This document shows, one piece after another, positions 1 to 7,766 of a stretch of DNA of 64,000 nt; position 1 is the stretch's first letter; each line of letters starts with the position of its first letter. The DNA lies in assembly GCF_015680705.1 (NCBI RefSeq), contig NZ_JADNYP010000001.1, forward strand, positions 303,582 through 367,581, in the 5' to 3' direction. Origin of the DNA: Pseudomonas fulva (lineage in GTDB: Bacteria; Pseudomonadota; Gammaproteobacteria; Pseudomonadales; Pseudomonadaceae). Under the pieces are notes generated by a model that was not told the DNA's origin, searched no databases, and saw only the letters and a list, made by a program, of their open reading frames with translations. The position numbers and the translations under genes were made by a program.

Positions 1-612
1 CGCCTGCTGGTACAGGAGGAGATCTTCGACGAATTCGTCGAGCGCCTGATCGAACGCGCCAGGCGCATCCGCATCGGCAACCCACAGGACGACCAGAGCG
101 AGATGGGGCCGATGGCCACTGCCCAGCAGTTGGCCGTGGTCGAAGGCCTGGTGGCCGCGGCCAACGCCGAAGGCGCCAAGCTGCGCATGGGCGGCAAGCG
201 TGCCGAGGTCGAAGGTGACGGCTGGTTCTACGAGCCGACCCTGTTCGAGTGCGACAGCAACTCGATGAAGATCATGCAGGAAGAAGTGTTCGGCCCGGTC
301 GCGGCGGTGATCCGCTTCAAGACCGAGGAAGAGGCCCTGGCGATCGCCAACGATTCGCAGTTCGGCCTGGCCGCCGGTATCTGGACCCGTGATCTCGGTC
401 GCGCCCATCGCCTGGCGCGCGATGTGCGCTCGGGCATCATCTGGGTCAACACCTACCGTGCCGTTTCGGCCATGGCGCCGATCGGTGGCTTCAAGAACAG
501 CGGCTATGGCCGCGAGAGCGGCATCGACTCGGTGCTCGCCTACACCGAGCTGAAGACCGTGTGGATCAACCTGTCCACCGCGCCGATGCCCGACCCCTTC
601 GTGATGCGTTGA
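1..612 (+). CDS. Aldehyde dehydrogenase, C-terminal part (5' end outside window)
   Basis: Frame 1 is open from the first base and ends at TGA 610-612, giving about 203 residues of the C-terminal part of an NAD(P)-dependent aldehyde dehydrogenase. The family's EEVFGPV motif is visible near fragment residue 95, and the GGFKNSGYGRESG segment near the end is the usual oligomerisation-tail signature. The nucleotide-binding domain and catalytic Cys lie upstream and cannot be checked. Only 13 nt separate it from the flavin reductase gene, so they are probably cotranscribed. The physiological aldehyde is unknown. The neighbours suggest oxidation of an aldehyde made by a flavin-dependent step. Confidence 0.93.
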   Translation, partial: RLLVQEEIFDEFVERLIERARRIRIGNPQDDQSEMGPMATAQQLAVVEGLVAAANAEGAKLRMGGKRAEVEGDGWFYEPTLFECDSNSMKIMQEEVFGPVAAVIRFKTEEEALAIANDSQFGLAAGIWTRDLGRAHRLARDVRSGIIWVNTYRAVSAMAPIGGFKNSGYGRESGIDSVLAYTELKTVWINLSTAPMPDPFVMR

Positions 613-625
613 GAGGTGCAGCGAA

Positions 626-1111
626 ATGATCGAACCCGGCATCTACAAAGACGTGATGGGCTCGTTCCCGTCCGGCGTGACGGTGGTCACCACCCTGGAC
701 CCCGAGGGTGGCATCGTCGGCATCACCGCCAGCGCCTTCAGCGCGCTGTCGATCGATCCGGCGCTGGTGCTGTTCTGCCCGAACTACGCCTCCGATACCT
801 ACCCGATCCTGCGTGACAGCAAGCGCTTCGCCATCCACCTGCTGGCGGCCGGCCAGACTGCCGAGGCCTATGCCTTCGCCGGCAAGGGCAAGGACAAGGC
901 CAAGGGCATCGAGTGGCATCTCAGCGCACTGGGGAACCCGGTGTTGCCCGGTGCCACCGCGGTGATCGAGTGCGAGCTGTGGCGCGAGTACGATGGCGGC
1001 GACCATGCAATCATCGTCGGCGCGGTCAGGAACCTGATCTTGCCCGCCGATCCGGTCACACCCATGGTCTACCACAAAGGCAAGCTCGGCGCCCTGCCAC
1101 CGCTTGGCTGA
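626..1111 (+). CDS. Flavin reductase-like (HpaC-type) domain protein
   Basis: A 161-residue single-domain protein of the flavin reductase-like family, which uses NAD(P)H to reduce FMN or FAD, usually for a separate monooxygenase. Visible family features are the N-terminal FPSGVTVVTT strand, the GITASAFSALSIDPALV segment that lines the flavin site, and the C-terminal GxLG-type end (KGKLGALPPLG). A purine-rich GAGAGG lies upstream of the ATG. It sits 13 nt after the aldehyde dehydrogenase gene. No monooxygenase component is in the window, so the partner is probably encoded to the left. It could instead be a stand-alone flavin-binding oxidoreductase. Confidence 0.85.
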   Translation: MIEPGIYKDVMGSFPSGVTVVTTLDPEGGIVGITASAFSALSIDPALVLFCPNYASDTYPILRDSKRFAIHLLAAGQTAEAYAFAGKGKDKAKGIEWHLSALGNPVLPGATAVIECELWREYDGGDHAIIVGAVRNLILPADPVTPMVYHKGKLGALPPLG

Positions 1112-1186
1112 TTCGCTTTCGAGGGTTGCGCCGGCCATCACCCTCGGTTGCGACCCTCTTTTTCACTGACTGCAGGAGCACGGCAG

Positions 1187-1576
1187 ATGAGCAACGAGAA
1201 GTACGAGAAAGGCCTGGCCATCCGCACCCAGGTGCTGGGCGAGGACTATGTCGAGCGCTCGATCCAGAACGCCGATGATTTCAATCGACCGCTGCAGGAG
1301 CTGGTCACCGAATACTGCTGGGGCCACGTCTGGGGTCGTGACGGTTTGTCGCTCCAGGAGCGCAGCATGATAAACTTGGCCATGATTTCCGCGCTCAACC
1401 GGCCTCACGAACTCAAGCTGCACATTCGCGGCGCCTTGCGTAATGGCCTGAGCCGTGAACAGATTCGCGAAATCCTGCTCCAGGTCGGCATCTATTGCGG
1501 CGTACCCGCGGCGGTGGACAGCTTCCGCCTGGCCCGCGAGGCGTTCGCCGAAGCCGACGCGGAGCAAACCCGTTAA
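1187..1576 (+). CDS. Carboxymuconolactone decarboxylase (CMD) family protein
   Basis: A 129-residue PcaC-like CMD protein. The ATG at 1187 is preceded by CAGGAG, which favours it over an in-frame start 13 codons upstream. It has the PcaC-like pattern: an N-terminal KGLAIRTQVLG, the mid-protein EYCWGHVWGRDGL, then a helix pair with HIRGALRNGLSREQIREIL and a final GVPAAVDSFRLAREAF. In true PcaC the enzyme decarboxylates 4-carboxymuconolactone, but no other protocatechuate genes are here. A role in the local catabolic pathway is more likely. It lies 75 nt after the flavin reductase gene, in the same direction. Confidence 0.85.
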   Translation: MSNEKYEKGLAIRTQVLGEDYVERSIQNADDFNRPLQELVTEYCWGHVWGRDGLSLQERSMINLAMISALNRPHELKLHIRGALRNGLSREQIREILLQVGIYCGVPAAVDSFRLAREAFAEADAEQTR

Positions 1577-1664
1577 CAACGGGCTGTTCGAACCACTGCA
1601 AGGAGCGCCCGGGTTCGCGGCGTTCCCATGGCCAGGGTAGGCAGCCTCATTCAGAGCGCACTCG

Positions 1665-2417
1665 ATGAAACGCCAGCCTCTCGACGACAGTTTCAAGGTC
1701 AACCGCAACCCCGTTACCCTGCGCGAAATCGTGCTCGACAAGTTGCGCGGGGCGATCATGAATTTCCACCTGCTGCCGGGCGACCGCCTGGTCGAGCGTG
1801 ACCTCTGCGACCGCCTGGGTGTCAGCCGCACTTCGGTTCGCGAAGCGTTGCGACACCTGGAGTCCGAAGGGCTGGTGGAGTTCGCCGACGCCAAGGGGCC
1901 GCGCGTGGCGATCATCACCCTGGAGGACGCCCGCGATATCTACGAGCTGCGCTGCGTGCTCGAAGGGCTGATCGTGCAGCTGTTCACTCTCAATGCCAAG
2001 GCCAAGGACATCCGGGCCCTGGAACGCGCGCTCGAGGAAAACCGCGAGGCCTTGGAAGAAGGCGAACTGCAGCAGGTGCTCGATTCGGTGCAGGGCTTCT
2101 ACAACGTGCTGCTCGAAGGTTCCGGCAACCATGTGGCGGCGACCCAGCTGCGTCAGTTGCAGGCCCGCATCAGCTACCTGCGCGCCACTTCGGTGTCCCA
2201 GGCCAATCGCCGCGGGGCCAGCAACCTCGAAATGGAAAAGCTCGTCGAGGCGATCAAGAGCGGCGACCCGCTGGCCGCGCACCAGGCCTCGGTCGACCAC
2301 GTACGCGCCGCCGCCAAGGTTGCTCTGGACTACTTGCGCCAGAAACAGAACGACAACGCCAAGGTGCGTGACATCGTCGAACCCCTGGCCCTCAAGGACC
2401 CTCGCATAGGTCGCTGA
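1665..2417 (+). CDS. GntR-family transcriptional regulator, FCD subfamily
   Basis: A 250-residue FadR/FCD-type repressor. The N-terminal winged helix-turn-helix (about residues 15-80) contains the recognisable LPGDRLVERDLCDRLGVSRT and SVREALRHLESEGLVEF stretches. The all-helical FCD ligand domain (about 90-225) begins DIYELRCVLEGL; the metal-ligand histidines are weak, with one clear candidate in HQASVDHVRAA. The stop codon is 2 nt before the next gene, so translation of the NUDIX gene is likely coupled. FadR-type proteins bind TGGT-N2-ACCA-like palindromes. Such a site occurs at 3568-3577 and a close relative near 4835, so this protein is the best candidate regulator of both. Its effector is unknown. 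Confidence 0.9.
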   Translation: MKRQPLDDSFKVNRNPVTLREIVLDKLRGAIMNFHLLPGDRLVERDLCDRLGVSRTSVREALRHLESEGLVEFADAKGPRVAIITLEDARDIYELRCVLEGLIVQLFTLNAKAKDIRALERALEENREALEEGELQQVLDSVQGFYNVLLEGSGNHVAATQLRQLQARISYLRATSVSQANRRGASNLEMEKLVEAIKSGDPLAAHQASVDHVRAAAKVALDYLRQKQNDNAKVRDIVEPLALKDPRIGR

Positions 2418-2419
2418 AC

Positions 2420-2983
2420 ATGCCCACCGCCCCGCGCTACTGCCCGCACTGCACCACGGCGCTCGTCCGGGGCGTGCCTGCCGGCGACACCCACGAACGC
2501 CTGCATTGCGCGGGGTGTGGCTACATCCATTACGTCAACCCGAAGATCATCGCCGGGTGCATCATCGAGCGCGACGGCAAGTACCTGCTGTGCCAGCGCG
2601 CCATCCCGCCACGTCCGGGCACCTGGACCCTGCCGGCGGGCTTCATGGAGGCAGGCGAGACCACCGAGCAAGCGGCCCTGCGCGAGGTCTGGGAAGAAAC
2701 CGGCGTGCGCGCCGACATCTTCGCGCCCTACTCGATCTTCAGCGTGCCCAGGATCAGCGAGGTATACATCGTCTTTCGCGCCACGGTGATCGAGGAAACC
2801 GGCACGTTCGGGCCGGAAACGCTGGAATACCGGTTCTTCGAGCCGGAGCAGATCCCCTGGGAGCAGATCTACTACCCTGCCATCCGGCAGATCCTCGAGC
2901 GTTATATCCTCGAGCGACAGGCGGGGGTCTATGGCATCTACATGGGCAATGACGATTCAGGTAAGGTGCATTTCATTCGTTGA
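2420..2983 (+). CDS. NUDIX hydrolase with N-terminal zinc ribbon
   Basis: A 187-residue protein. Residues 8-36 carry a Cys4 zinc ribbon (CPHC ... CAGCGY) like that of NADH pyrophosphatase NudC-related proteins. A Nudix fold follows with the full Nudix box around residues 75-97 (GFMEAGETTEQAALREVWEE, then TG), including the REVWEE catalytic glutamates. It probably hydrolyses a nucleoside diphosphate linked to another moiety (ADP-ribose, NADH or FAD-type substrates). Placement beside RibBX and a flavin reductase makes a flavin or pyridine nucleotide substrate attractive, but that is inference. The ATG follows the GntR stop by 2 nt. Confidence 0.9.
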   Translation: MPTAPRYCPHCTTALVRGVPAGDTHERLHCAGCGYIHYVNPKIIAGCIIERDGKYLLCQRAIPPRPGTWTLPAGFMEAGETTEQAALREVWEETGVRADIFAPYSIFSVPRISEVYIVFRATVIEETGTFGPETLEYRFFEPEQIPWEQIYYPAIRQILERYILERQAGVYGIYMGNDDSGKVHFIR

Positions 2984-3228
2984 GCGACCGCTCCCAGACA
3001 GCGCTGTCGGGTCGGCCGCCGGGGCGCCTAATGGCCGCGATGGCCTGCAACGCGGGTCCACAACCGGCCAGACGCCCACCGCTCTGCCTCGTTGGCACGG
3101 CTCGCACAGGAGCGATTCTGTGCAAACCTGCCAGATCCAACGGCCTCCTCGCGCCCTATCGCGGCACTGCGGCCGCTCCATAGTCCGGTGCCGGCCGCGT
3201 CTAGAGAGTCGGCCTGCGTTGCGACCGA

Positions 3229-3534
3229 TCAGCCCTTGCCGCCAGGCTCGAGCCCCTCGACGATGATCACCTGGGCCTTGGCCGCGTTGAACCGGTGCTC
3301 CGACGCTGCCTGGTACTGCGCGGACCGATAGCAGGCCACCGCCTGCTCGTAGCTGACGAATTCGATGATCACCGTACGCGTGGGTGTCGGGCGTCCTTCC
3401 ATCGCCTCGCTGCGCCCGCCCCGGGCCAGGAACTTCCCGCCGAAGGCCGCAAACACCTCGGGTGCGCGCTGGGTATATTCCTGGTACTGCTCGGCATCGG
3501 TGATGTCGATGGTGGCAATCCAATAGCCTTTCAT
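3229..3534 (-). CDS. DUF1330 family protein
   Basis: A 101-residue dimeric alpha/beta barrel-type protein of the DUF1330 family. The N-terminal KGYWIATIDITDAEQYQEY, the central GGKFLARGG and the FVSYEQAVACYRSAQYQ segment are family hallmarks. An AGCAGGAGAG ribosome-binding site precedes the ATG. It is transcribed divergently from the RibBX gene, and the shared 75-bp intergenic region holds a perfect palindrome, so both genes are likely controlled by one regulator. The 245 bp between the NUDIX stop and this gene's stop show no convincing gene. The biochemical function is unknown; relatives resemble small mono-oxygenase or decarboxylase folds. Confidence 0.88.
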   Translation of the reverse strand: MKGYWIATIDITDAEQYQEYTQRAPEVFAAFGGKFLARGGRSEAMEGRPTPTRTVIIEFVSYEQAVACYRSAQYQAASEHRFNAAKAQVIIVEGLEPGGKG

Positions 3535-3562
3535 ATACTGCTCTCCTGCTCGGTTTATTGTG

Positions 3563-3577
3563 TATTATGGTATACCA
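3563..3577. promoter_or_regulatory. Candidate GntR (FadR-type) operator between DUF1330 and RibBX genes
   Basis: The motif TATTATGGTATACCA contains a perfect 10-bp palindrome, TGGTATACCA, at 3568-3577. It lies about 33-44 bp from both start codons, where it could cover both promoters. It fits the general FadR-family pattern of TGGT/ACCA half-sites. Fourteen of fifteen positions recur, inverted, at 4835-4849 ahead of the ABC importer operon. Binding by the regulator at 1665-2417 is inferred from proximity. Confidence 0.6.
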
Positions 3578-3609
3578 CAAAAATATCATTACCCTAGAGA
3601 GTATGTAGC

Positions 3610-4716
3610 ATGGCTTTCCACAGCATCGAAGAAATTCTCGAAGACTATCGCCAAGGCAAGATGGTCCTGCTGGTGGATGACGAAGATCGGGAAAACGAGG
3701 GCGATCTGCTGATCGCCGCCGAATGCTGCGATGCCAGTGTCATCAACTTCATGGCTCGCCAAGCGCGCGGCTTGATCTGCCTGACCTTGACCGACGAGCA
3801 TTGCCAGCGGCTGGGCCTGGAACAGATGGTGCCGAGCAACGGCAGTGCGTTCAGCACGGCCTTCACCGTCTCGATCGAAGCCGCCCATGGCGTGACCACG
3901 GGCATCTCCGCCGCCGACCGGGCGCGTACCGTCGCGGCGGCCATGGCCACGAACGCCGGGCCGCAAGACCTGGTCCAACCCGGCCACATCTTCCCCTTGC
4001 GTGCCCGTGAAGGCGGTGTACTCACCCGTGCCGGACATACCGAAGCAGGTTGCGACCTGGCCCGTCTGGCCGGCTTCACGCCTGCCTCGGTCATCGTCGA
4101 GGTGCTCAACGATGACGGCAGCATGGCGCGACGGCCGGATCTGGAAGTCTTCGCTTCGCGCCATGGCATCAAGATCGGCACCATCGCCGACCTGATCCAC
4201 TACCGCCTGAGCACCGAGCACACCATCAAACGCATCGGCGAGCGTGAACTGCCCACCGTGCATGGCACTTTCCGCCTGGTCACCTACGAGGACCGGATCG
4301 AAGGCGGCGTGCACATGGCGATGGTCATGGGCGATATCCGCCGCGAACAGCCCACCCTGGTGCGCGTGCATGCCATCGATCCGCTGCGCGACCTGGTCGG
4401 CGCCGAATACGCCGGCCCGCCCAACTGGACCTTGTGGGCCGCGCTCGAACGCGTCGCCGCCGAAGGCGCGGGCGTGGTGGTGATACTGGCCAACCACGAA
4501 TCCTCCCAGGCGCTGCTCGAGCGCGTACCGCAATTGACTCGACCGCCACGCCCCTACCAGCGTGGCCAGACCCGCATCTACTCGGAGGTCGGCACCGGCG
4601 CGCAGATTCTCCAGGACCTGGGCGTCGGCAAGCTGCGCCACCTTGGCCCGCCGCTCAAGTATGCAGGCTTGGCTGGCTATGAGCTGGAAGTTGTCCAGAG
4701 CATCCCGTTCGCCTGA
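3610..4716 (+). CDS. ribB: RibB domain fused to a GTP cyclohydrolase II-like domain lacking zinc ligands (RibBX type)
   Basis: A 368-residue protein. The N-terminal ~200 residues are 3,4-dihydroxy-2-butanone 4-phosphate synthase, which makes the four-carbon riboflavin precursor from ribulose 5-phosphate. The acidic loop DDEDRENEGDLLIAAE, the GVTTGISAADRART segment and HIFPLRAREGGVLTRAGHTEA are intact. The C-terminal part aligns with GTP cyclohydrolase II (LPTVHGTFRLV ... VHMAMVMGDI), but the zinc cysteines are absent: where RibA has HSECLTGD and RCDCG, this protein has HAIDPLRD and EYAGPPNW. GTP cyclohydrolase activity is therefore unlikely. The 65-nt leader has no room for an FMN riboswitch and carries a GntR-type palindrome, suggesting induction with a catabolic pathway rather than housekeeping control. 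Confidence 0.88.
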   Translation: MAFHSIEEILEDYRQGKMVLLVDDEDRENEGDLLIAAECCDASVINFMARQARGLICLTLTDEHCQRLGLEQMVPSNGSAFSTAFTVSIEAAHGVTTGISAADRARTVAAAMATNAGPQDLVQPGHIFPLRAREGGVLTRAGHTEAGCDLARLAGFTPASVIVEVLNDDGSMARRPDLEVFASRHGIKIGTIADLIHYRLSTEHTIKRIGERELPTVHGTFRLVTYEDRIEGGVHMAMVMGDIRREQPTLVRVHAIDPLRDLVGAEYAGPPNWTLWAALERVAAEGAGVVVILANHESSQALLERVPQLTRPPRPYQRGQTRIYSEVGTGAQILQDLGVGKLRHLGPPLKYAGLAGYELEVVQSIPFA

Positions 4717-4834
4717 ACGGCAAGCCACAAGCGGCAGGCTGTTGGTGCAAACGTCGCGTTCGGCGCTCGAGGCTTGCCGCTTGCAGTTCCGAAAAGAGTG
4801 ATGGCCGGTAGCCCCATACCACTTGCCAAAAACT

Positions 4835-4858
4835 TGGAATACCATAATATGATATTCC
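4835..4858. promoter_or_regulatory. Candidate operator upstream of the ABC importer operon
   Basis: TGGAATACCATAATA at 4835-4849 is the inverse complement of the DUF1330/RibBX motif with one mismatch. It sits inside a larger symmetric element with GGAATA at 4836-4841 and TATTCC at 4853-4858. It is 134 bp upstream of the binding-protein start codon, so a leader of about 100 nt is implied. The sequence similarity is seen directly; binding by the local GntR protein is inference. Confidence 0.55.
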
Positions 4859-4991
4859 GTAGACCTTGACTTTTTCAGTCGTTCCAGCGCTCTGCGAGAA
4901 CGGCCATGCAACACGTCGCAAGCTGCTCCCCGAACACATGGCGGGTGACAGAACATCCGCCTCGAATAACAAAAGCAACGAGGGTGTAACC

Positions 4992-6017
4992 ATGCTGTTG
5001 AGCAAACGTGTAAGCGCAGTGCTGTCCGCCAGCCTGCTCACCTTGTCCTGTCAGGCCACGCTGGCCGCTGACAGTCTCAATTTCGTCAGCTGGGGTGGCA
5101 CCACCCAGGACGCCCAGAAACAGGCATGGGCCGCACCCTTCTCCAAGAGCACCGGGATCAAGGTCGTGCAGGACGGGCCAACCGACTATGGCAAGCTCAA
5201 GGCCATGGTCGAAAGCGGCAACGTCCAGTGGGACGTGGTCGACGTGGAAGCCGACTTCGCCTTGCGGGCTGCCAGCGAAGGCCTGCTCGAGCCGCTGGAC
5301 TTCAATACCGTCAAGCGCGATCGCATCGATCCGCGCTTCGTTTCCGACCACGGGGTCGGTTCGTTCTTCTTCTCCTTCGTGCTCGGCTACAACCAGGGCA
5401 AGCTCGGCGCCAGCAAGCCGGTGGACTGGTCGGCGCTGTTCGACACCAGGACCTATCCAGGCAAGCGCGCCCTGTACAAGTGGCCAAGCCCCGGCGTGCT
5501 CGAACTGGCCCTGCTGGCTGATGGCGTGCCGGCCGACAAGCTCTATCCGCTGGACCTGGACCGCGCCTTCAAGAAACTCGACACCATCAAGAAAGATATC
5601 GTCTGGTGGGGCGGGGGCGCTCAGTCACAGCAGTTGCTGGCCTCGGGCGAAGCTTCGCTGGGGCAGTTCTGGAACGGTCGGGTCTACGCCTTGCAACAGG
5701 ATGGCGCGCCGGTCGGGGTAAGCTGGAAGCAGAACCTGGTCATGGCCGACTTCCTGGTCGTGCCCAAGGGCGCCAAGAACAAGGAGGCGGCCATGAAGTT
5801 CCTGGCCAACGCCAGCGGCGCCGAGGGCCAGGCCGAGTTCGCCAACCTCACGGCCTACGCGCCGGTCAACCTGGACAGCGTCGACAAGCTCGACTCCGAC
5901 CTGGCGCCGAACCTGCCGACGGCCTACGCCGCTGACCAGGTCACCCTGGACTTTGCCTACTGGGCGAAGAACGGCCAGGCCATCGCGGCACGCTGGAACG
6001 AGTGGCTGGTCAAATGA
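4992..6017 (+). CDS. ABC importer periplasmic binding protein (spermidine/putrescine PotD type)
   Basis: A 341-residue extracytoplasmic solute-binding protein. The ATG at 4992 is chosen because it follows GAGGGTG and opens a clear signal peptide (positively charged MLLSKR, hydrophobic core, likely cleavage after TLA at about residue 25). The mature start DSLNFVSWGGTTQDAQ and the DVVDVEADFALRAASEGLLEPLD segment are typical of the PotD/PotF family. Substrates of relatives include polyamines, opines and amino acid derivatives; the true ligand cannot be read from sequence. It is the first gene of a four-gene importer operon and overlaps the next start by ATGA. A GntR-type motif lies upstream. Confidence 0.88.
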   Translation: MLLSKRVSAVLSASLLTLSCQATLAADSLNFVSWGGTTQDAQKQAWAAPFSKSTGIKVVQDGPTDYGKLKAMVESGNVQWDVVDVEADFALRAASEGLLEPLDFNTVKRDRIDPRFVSDHGVGSFFFSFVLGYNQGKLGASKPVDWSALFDTRTYPGKRALYKWPSPGVLELALLADGVPADKLYPLDLDRAFKKLDTIKKDIVWWGGGAQSQQLLASGEASLGQFWNGRVYALQQDGAPVGVSWKQNLVMADFLVVPKGAKNKEAAMKFLANASGAEGQAEFANLTAYAPVNLDSVDKLDSDLAPNLPTAYAADQVTLDFAYWAKNGQAIAARWNEWLVK

Positions 6018-6931
6018 AAGTCGCCATCAACGCCCTGCACAACGCGCAAGGTGCCGGCCCCGGCACCGGCGCACCGGAGGCGGCCGCGCGCCGCCCGTCC
6101 CTTGGCCAGCGCTGGCGCGGCAGCCGCAACCTGCTGCCGGCCCTGTTGTTCCTCGGACTGTTCTTCTTCGCCCCGCTGATCGGGTTGCTGCTGCGTGGCG
6201 TGCTGGAGCCAGTGCCGGGCCTTGGCAACTATGAGCAGCTGTTCGCCAACTCGGCCTATGCGCGGGTGCTGTTCAACACCTTCTCGGTAGCCGGCGTGGT
6301 CACCCTGATCAGTGTGCTGCTGGGCTTTCCATTGGCCTGGGCGATCACCCTGGTGCCGCACGGCTGGGGTCGCTGGCTGCTGAACATCGTGCTGCTTTCG
6401 ATGTGGACCAGCCTGCTGGCGCGCACCTACTCGTGGCTGGTGCTGCTGCAGGGTTCGGGGGTGATCAACAAGGCCCTGATGGCCCTTGGCATCATCGATG
6501 CCCCACTGGAAATGGTGCACAACCTCACTGGGGTGGTGATCGGCATGAGCTACATCATGATCCCGTTCATCGTGCTGCCGTTGCAGGCGACCATGCATGC
6601 CATCGACCCGATGGTGCTGCAGGCCGGTTCGATCTGCGGTGCGAGCCCCTGGAGCAACTTCTGGAAGGTATTCCTGCCACTGTGCCGCTCAGGGTTGTTC
6701 TCCGGCGCGCTGATGGTGTTCGTGATGTCGCTCGGCTACTACGTCACTCCGGCGCTGCTCGGCGGCGCGCAGAACATGATGTTGCCCGAATTCATCATCC
6801 AGCAGGTGCAGTCGTTCCTCAACTGGGGCCTGGCCAGCGCCGCCGCCGCGCTGCTGGTGGTGATCACCCTGGTGCTGTTCTACCTGTACCTGAAGCTGCA
6901 GCCGGAATCCCCGGTCGGCAATGCGAGGTAA
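6014..6931 (+). CDS. ABC importer permease (PotB/PotH type)
   Basis: A 305-residue inner-membrane permease. The ATG overlaps the binding-protein stop (ATGA), which favours it over an upstream in-frame codon. A hydrophilic N-terminus of about 35 residues precedes the first helix (LLPALLFLGLFFFAPLIGLL). The cytoplasmic EAA loop is present near residue 205 (AGSICGASPWSNFWKVFLP). It forms a heterodimer with the next product and channels the solute across the inner membrane. Confidence 0.88.
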   Translation: MKVAINALHNAQGAGPGTGAPEAAARRPSLGQRWRGSRNLLPALLFLGLFFFAPLIGLLLRGVLEPVPGLGNYEQLFANSAYARVLFNTFSVAGVVTLISVLLGFPLAWAITLVPHGWGRWLLNIVLLSMWTSLLARTYSWLVLLQGSGVINKALMALGIIDAPLEMVHNLTGVVIGMSYIMIPFIVLPLQATMHAIDPMVLQAGSICGASPWSNFWKVFLPLCRSGLFSGALMVFVMSLGYYVTPALLGGAQNMMLPEFIIQQVQSFLNWGLASAAAALLVVITLVLFYLYLKLQPESPVGNAR

Positions 6932-6937
6932 TCCGCC

Positions 6938-7747
6938 ATGCTTCTGTCCCCCAATGCCATGGGGCGCCCACTGCGCACCGGCCTGTACCTGACCACTGGC
7001 GTCATCGCGGCTTTCCTGCTGCTTCCGGTGGTGTTCATCGTCCTGTTGTCGTTCGGCTCGTCCCAGTGGCTGGTGTTCCCGCCGCCAGGCTGGACCTTCA
7101 AGTGGTATGGCCAGTTCTTCTCCAACCCTGAATGGATGGACGCCGCGCTGGCCAGCCTCAAGGTCGCCGTGCTCACCACCATCGCCGCCGTGCTGCTGGG
7201 GCTGCCCACGGCGTTCGCCCTGGTGCGTGGGCGCTTTCCCGGCCGCGAGATGCTCTACGGGCTGTTCACCATGCCGATGATCGTGCCGTTGGTGATCATC
7301 GCGGTGGCGGTCTATGCGCTGTTCCTCAAGCTCGGCCATACCGGCACGCTGTTCGCCTTCGTGGTCAGCCACGTGATCGTCGCACTGCCCTTCACCATCA
7401 TCTCGATCATCAACTCGCTGAAGCTGTTCGACCAGTCGATCGAGGATGCCGCGGTGATCTGCGGCGCCTCGCGCCTGCAAGCGATCTTCAAGGTCACCTT
7501 CCCGGCGATTCGCCCGGGCATGATCGCCGGTGGCCTGTTCGCTTTCCTGGTCTCGTGGGACGAGGTGGTGCTGAGCGTGATGATGGCCAGTCCAGACCTG
7601 CAGACCCTGCCGGTGAAAATGTGGACGACCTTGCGCCAGGACCTCAGCCCGGTGATCGCCGTGGCCTCGACGCTGCTGATCGGCCTTTCCTTGCTTGTGA
7701 TGTTCATTGCCGCCGCCTTGCGTCGGCGCACCGAAGCCAACGCCTGA
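6938..7747 (+). CDS. ABC importer permease (PotC/PotI type)
   Basis: A 269-residue second permease, starting 6 nt after the first. The N-terminal membrane segment with VVFIVLLSFGSSQW is typical of PotC-like subunits, as is the EAA loop near residue 175 (AAVICGASRLQAIFKVTFPAI). About six membrane helices are visible. It pairs with the product at 6014-6931 in the same importer. Confidence 0.88.
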   Translation: MLLSPNAMGRPLRTGLYLTTGVIAAFLLLPVVFIVLLSFGSSQWLVFPPPGWTFKWYGQFFSNPEWMDAALASLKVAVLTTIAAVLLGLPTAFALVRGRFPGREMLYGLFTMPMIVPLVIIAVAVYALFLKLGHTGTLFAFVVSHVIVALPFTIISIINSLKLFDQSIEDAAVICGASRLQAIFKVTFPAIRPGMIAGGLFAFLVSWDEVVLSVMMASPDLQTLPVKMWTTLRQDLSPVIAVASTLLIGLSLLVMFIAAALRRRTEANA

Positions 7748-7766
7748 GCGCGCGGAGACAACAACG

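Noticed and set aside
4725..4792. Possible long hairpin (CAAGCGGCA ... TGCCGCTTG) after the RibBX gene
   Set aside because: The arms are about 50 bp apart with weak flanking pairing and no T-run, so a terminator role is not supported.
3589..4956. A 455-codon minus-strand frame opposite the RibBX gene
   Set aside because: Antisense shadow. The plus-strand protein has the RibB catalytic motifs.
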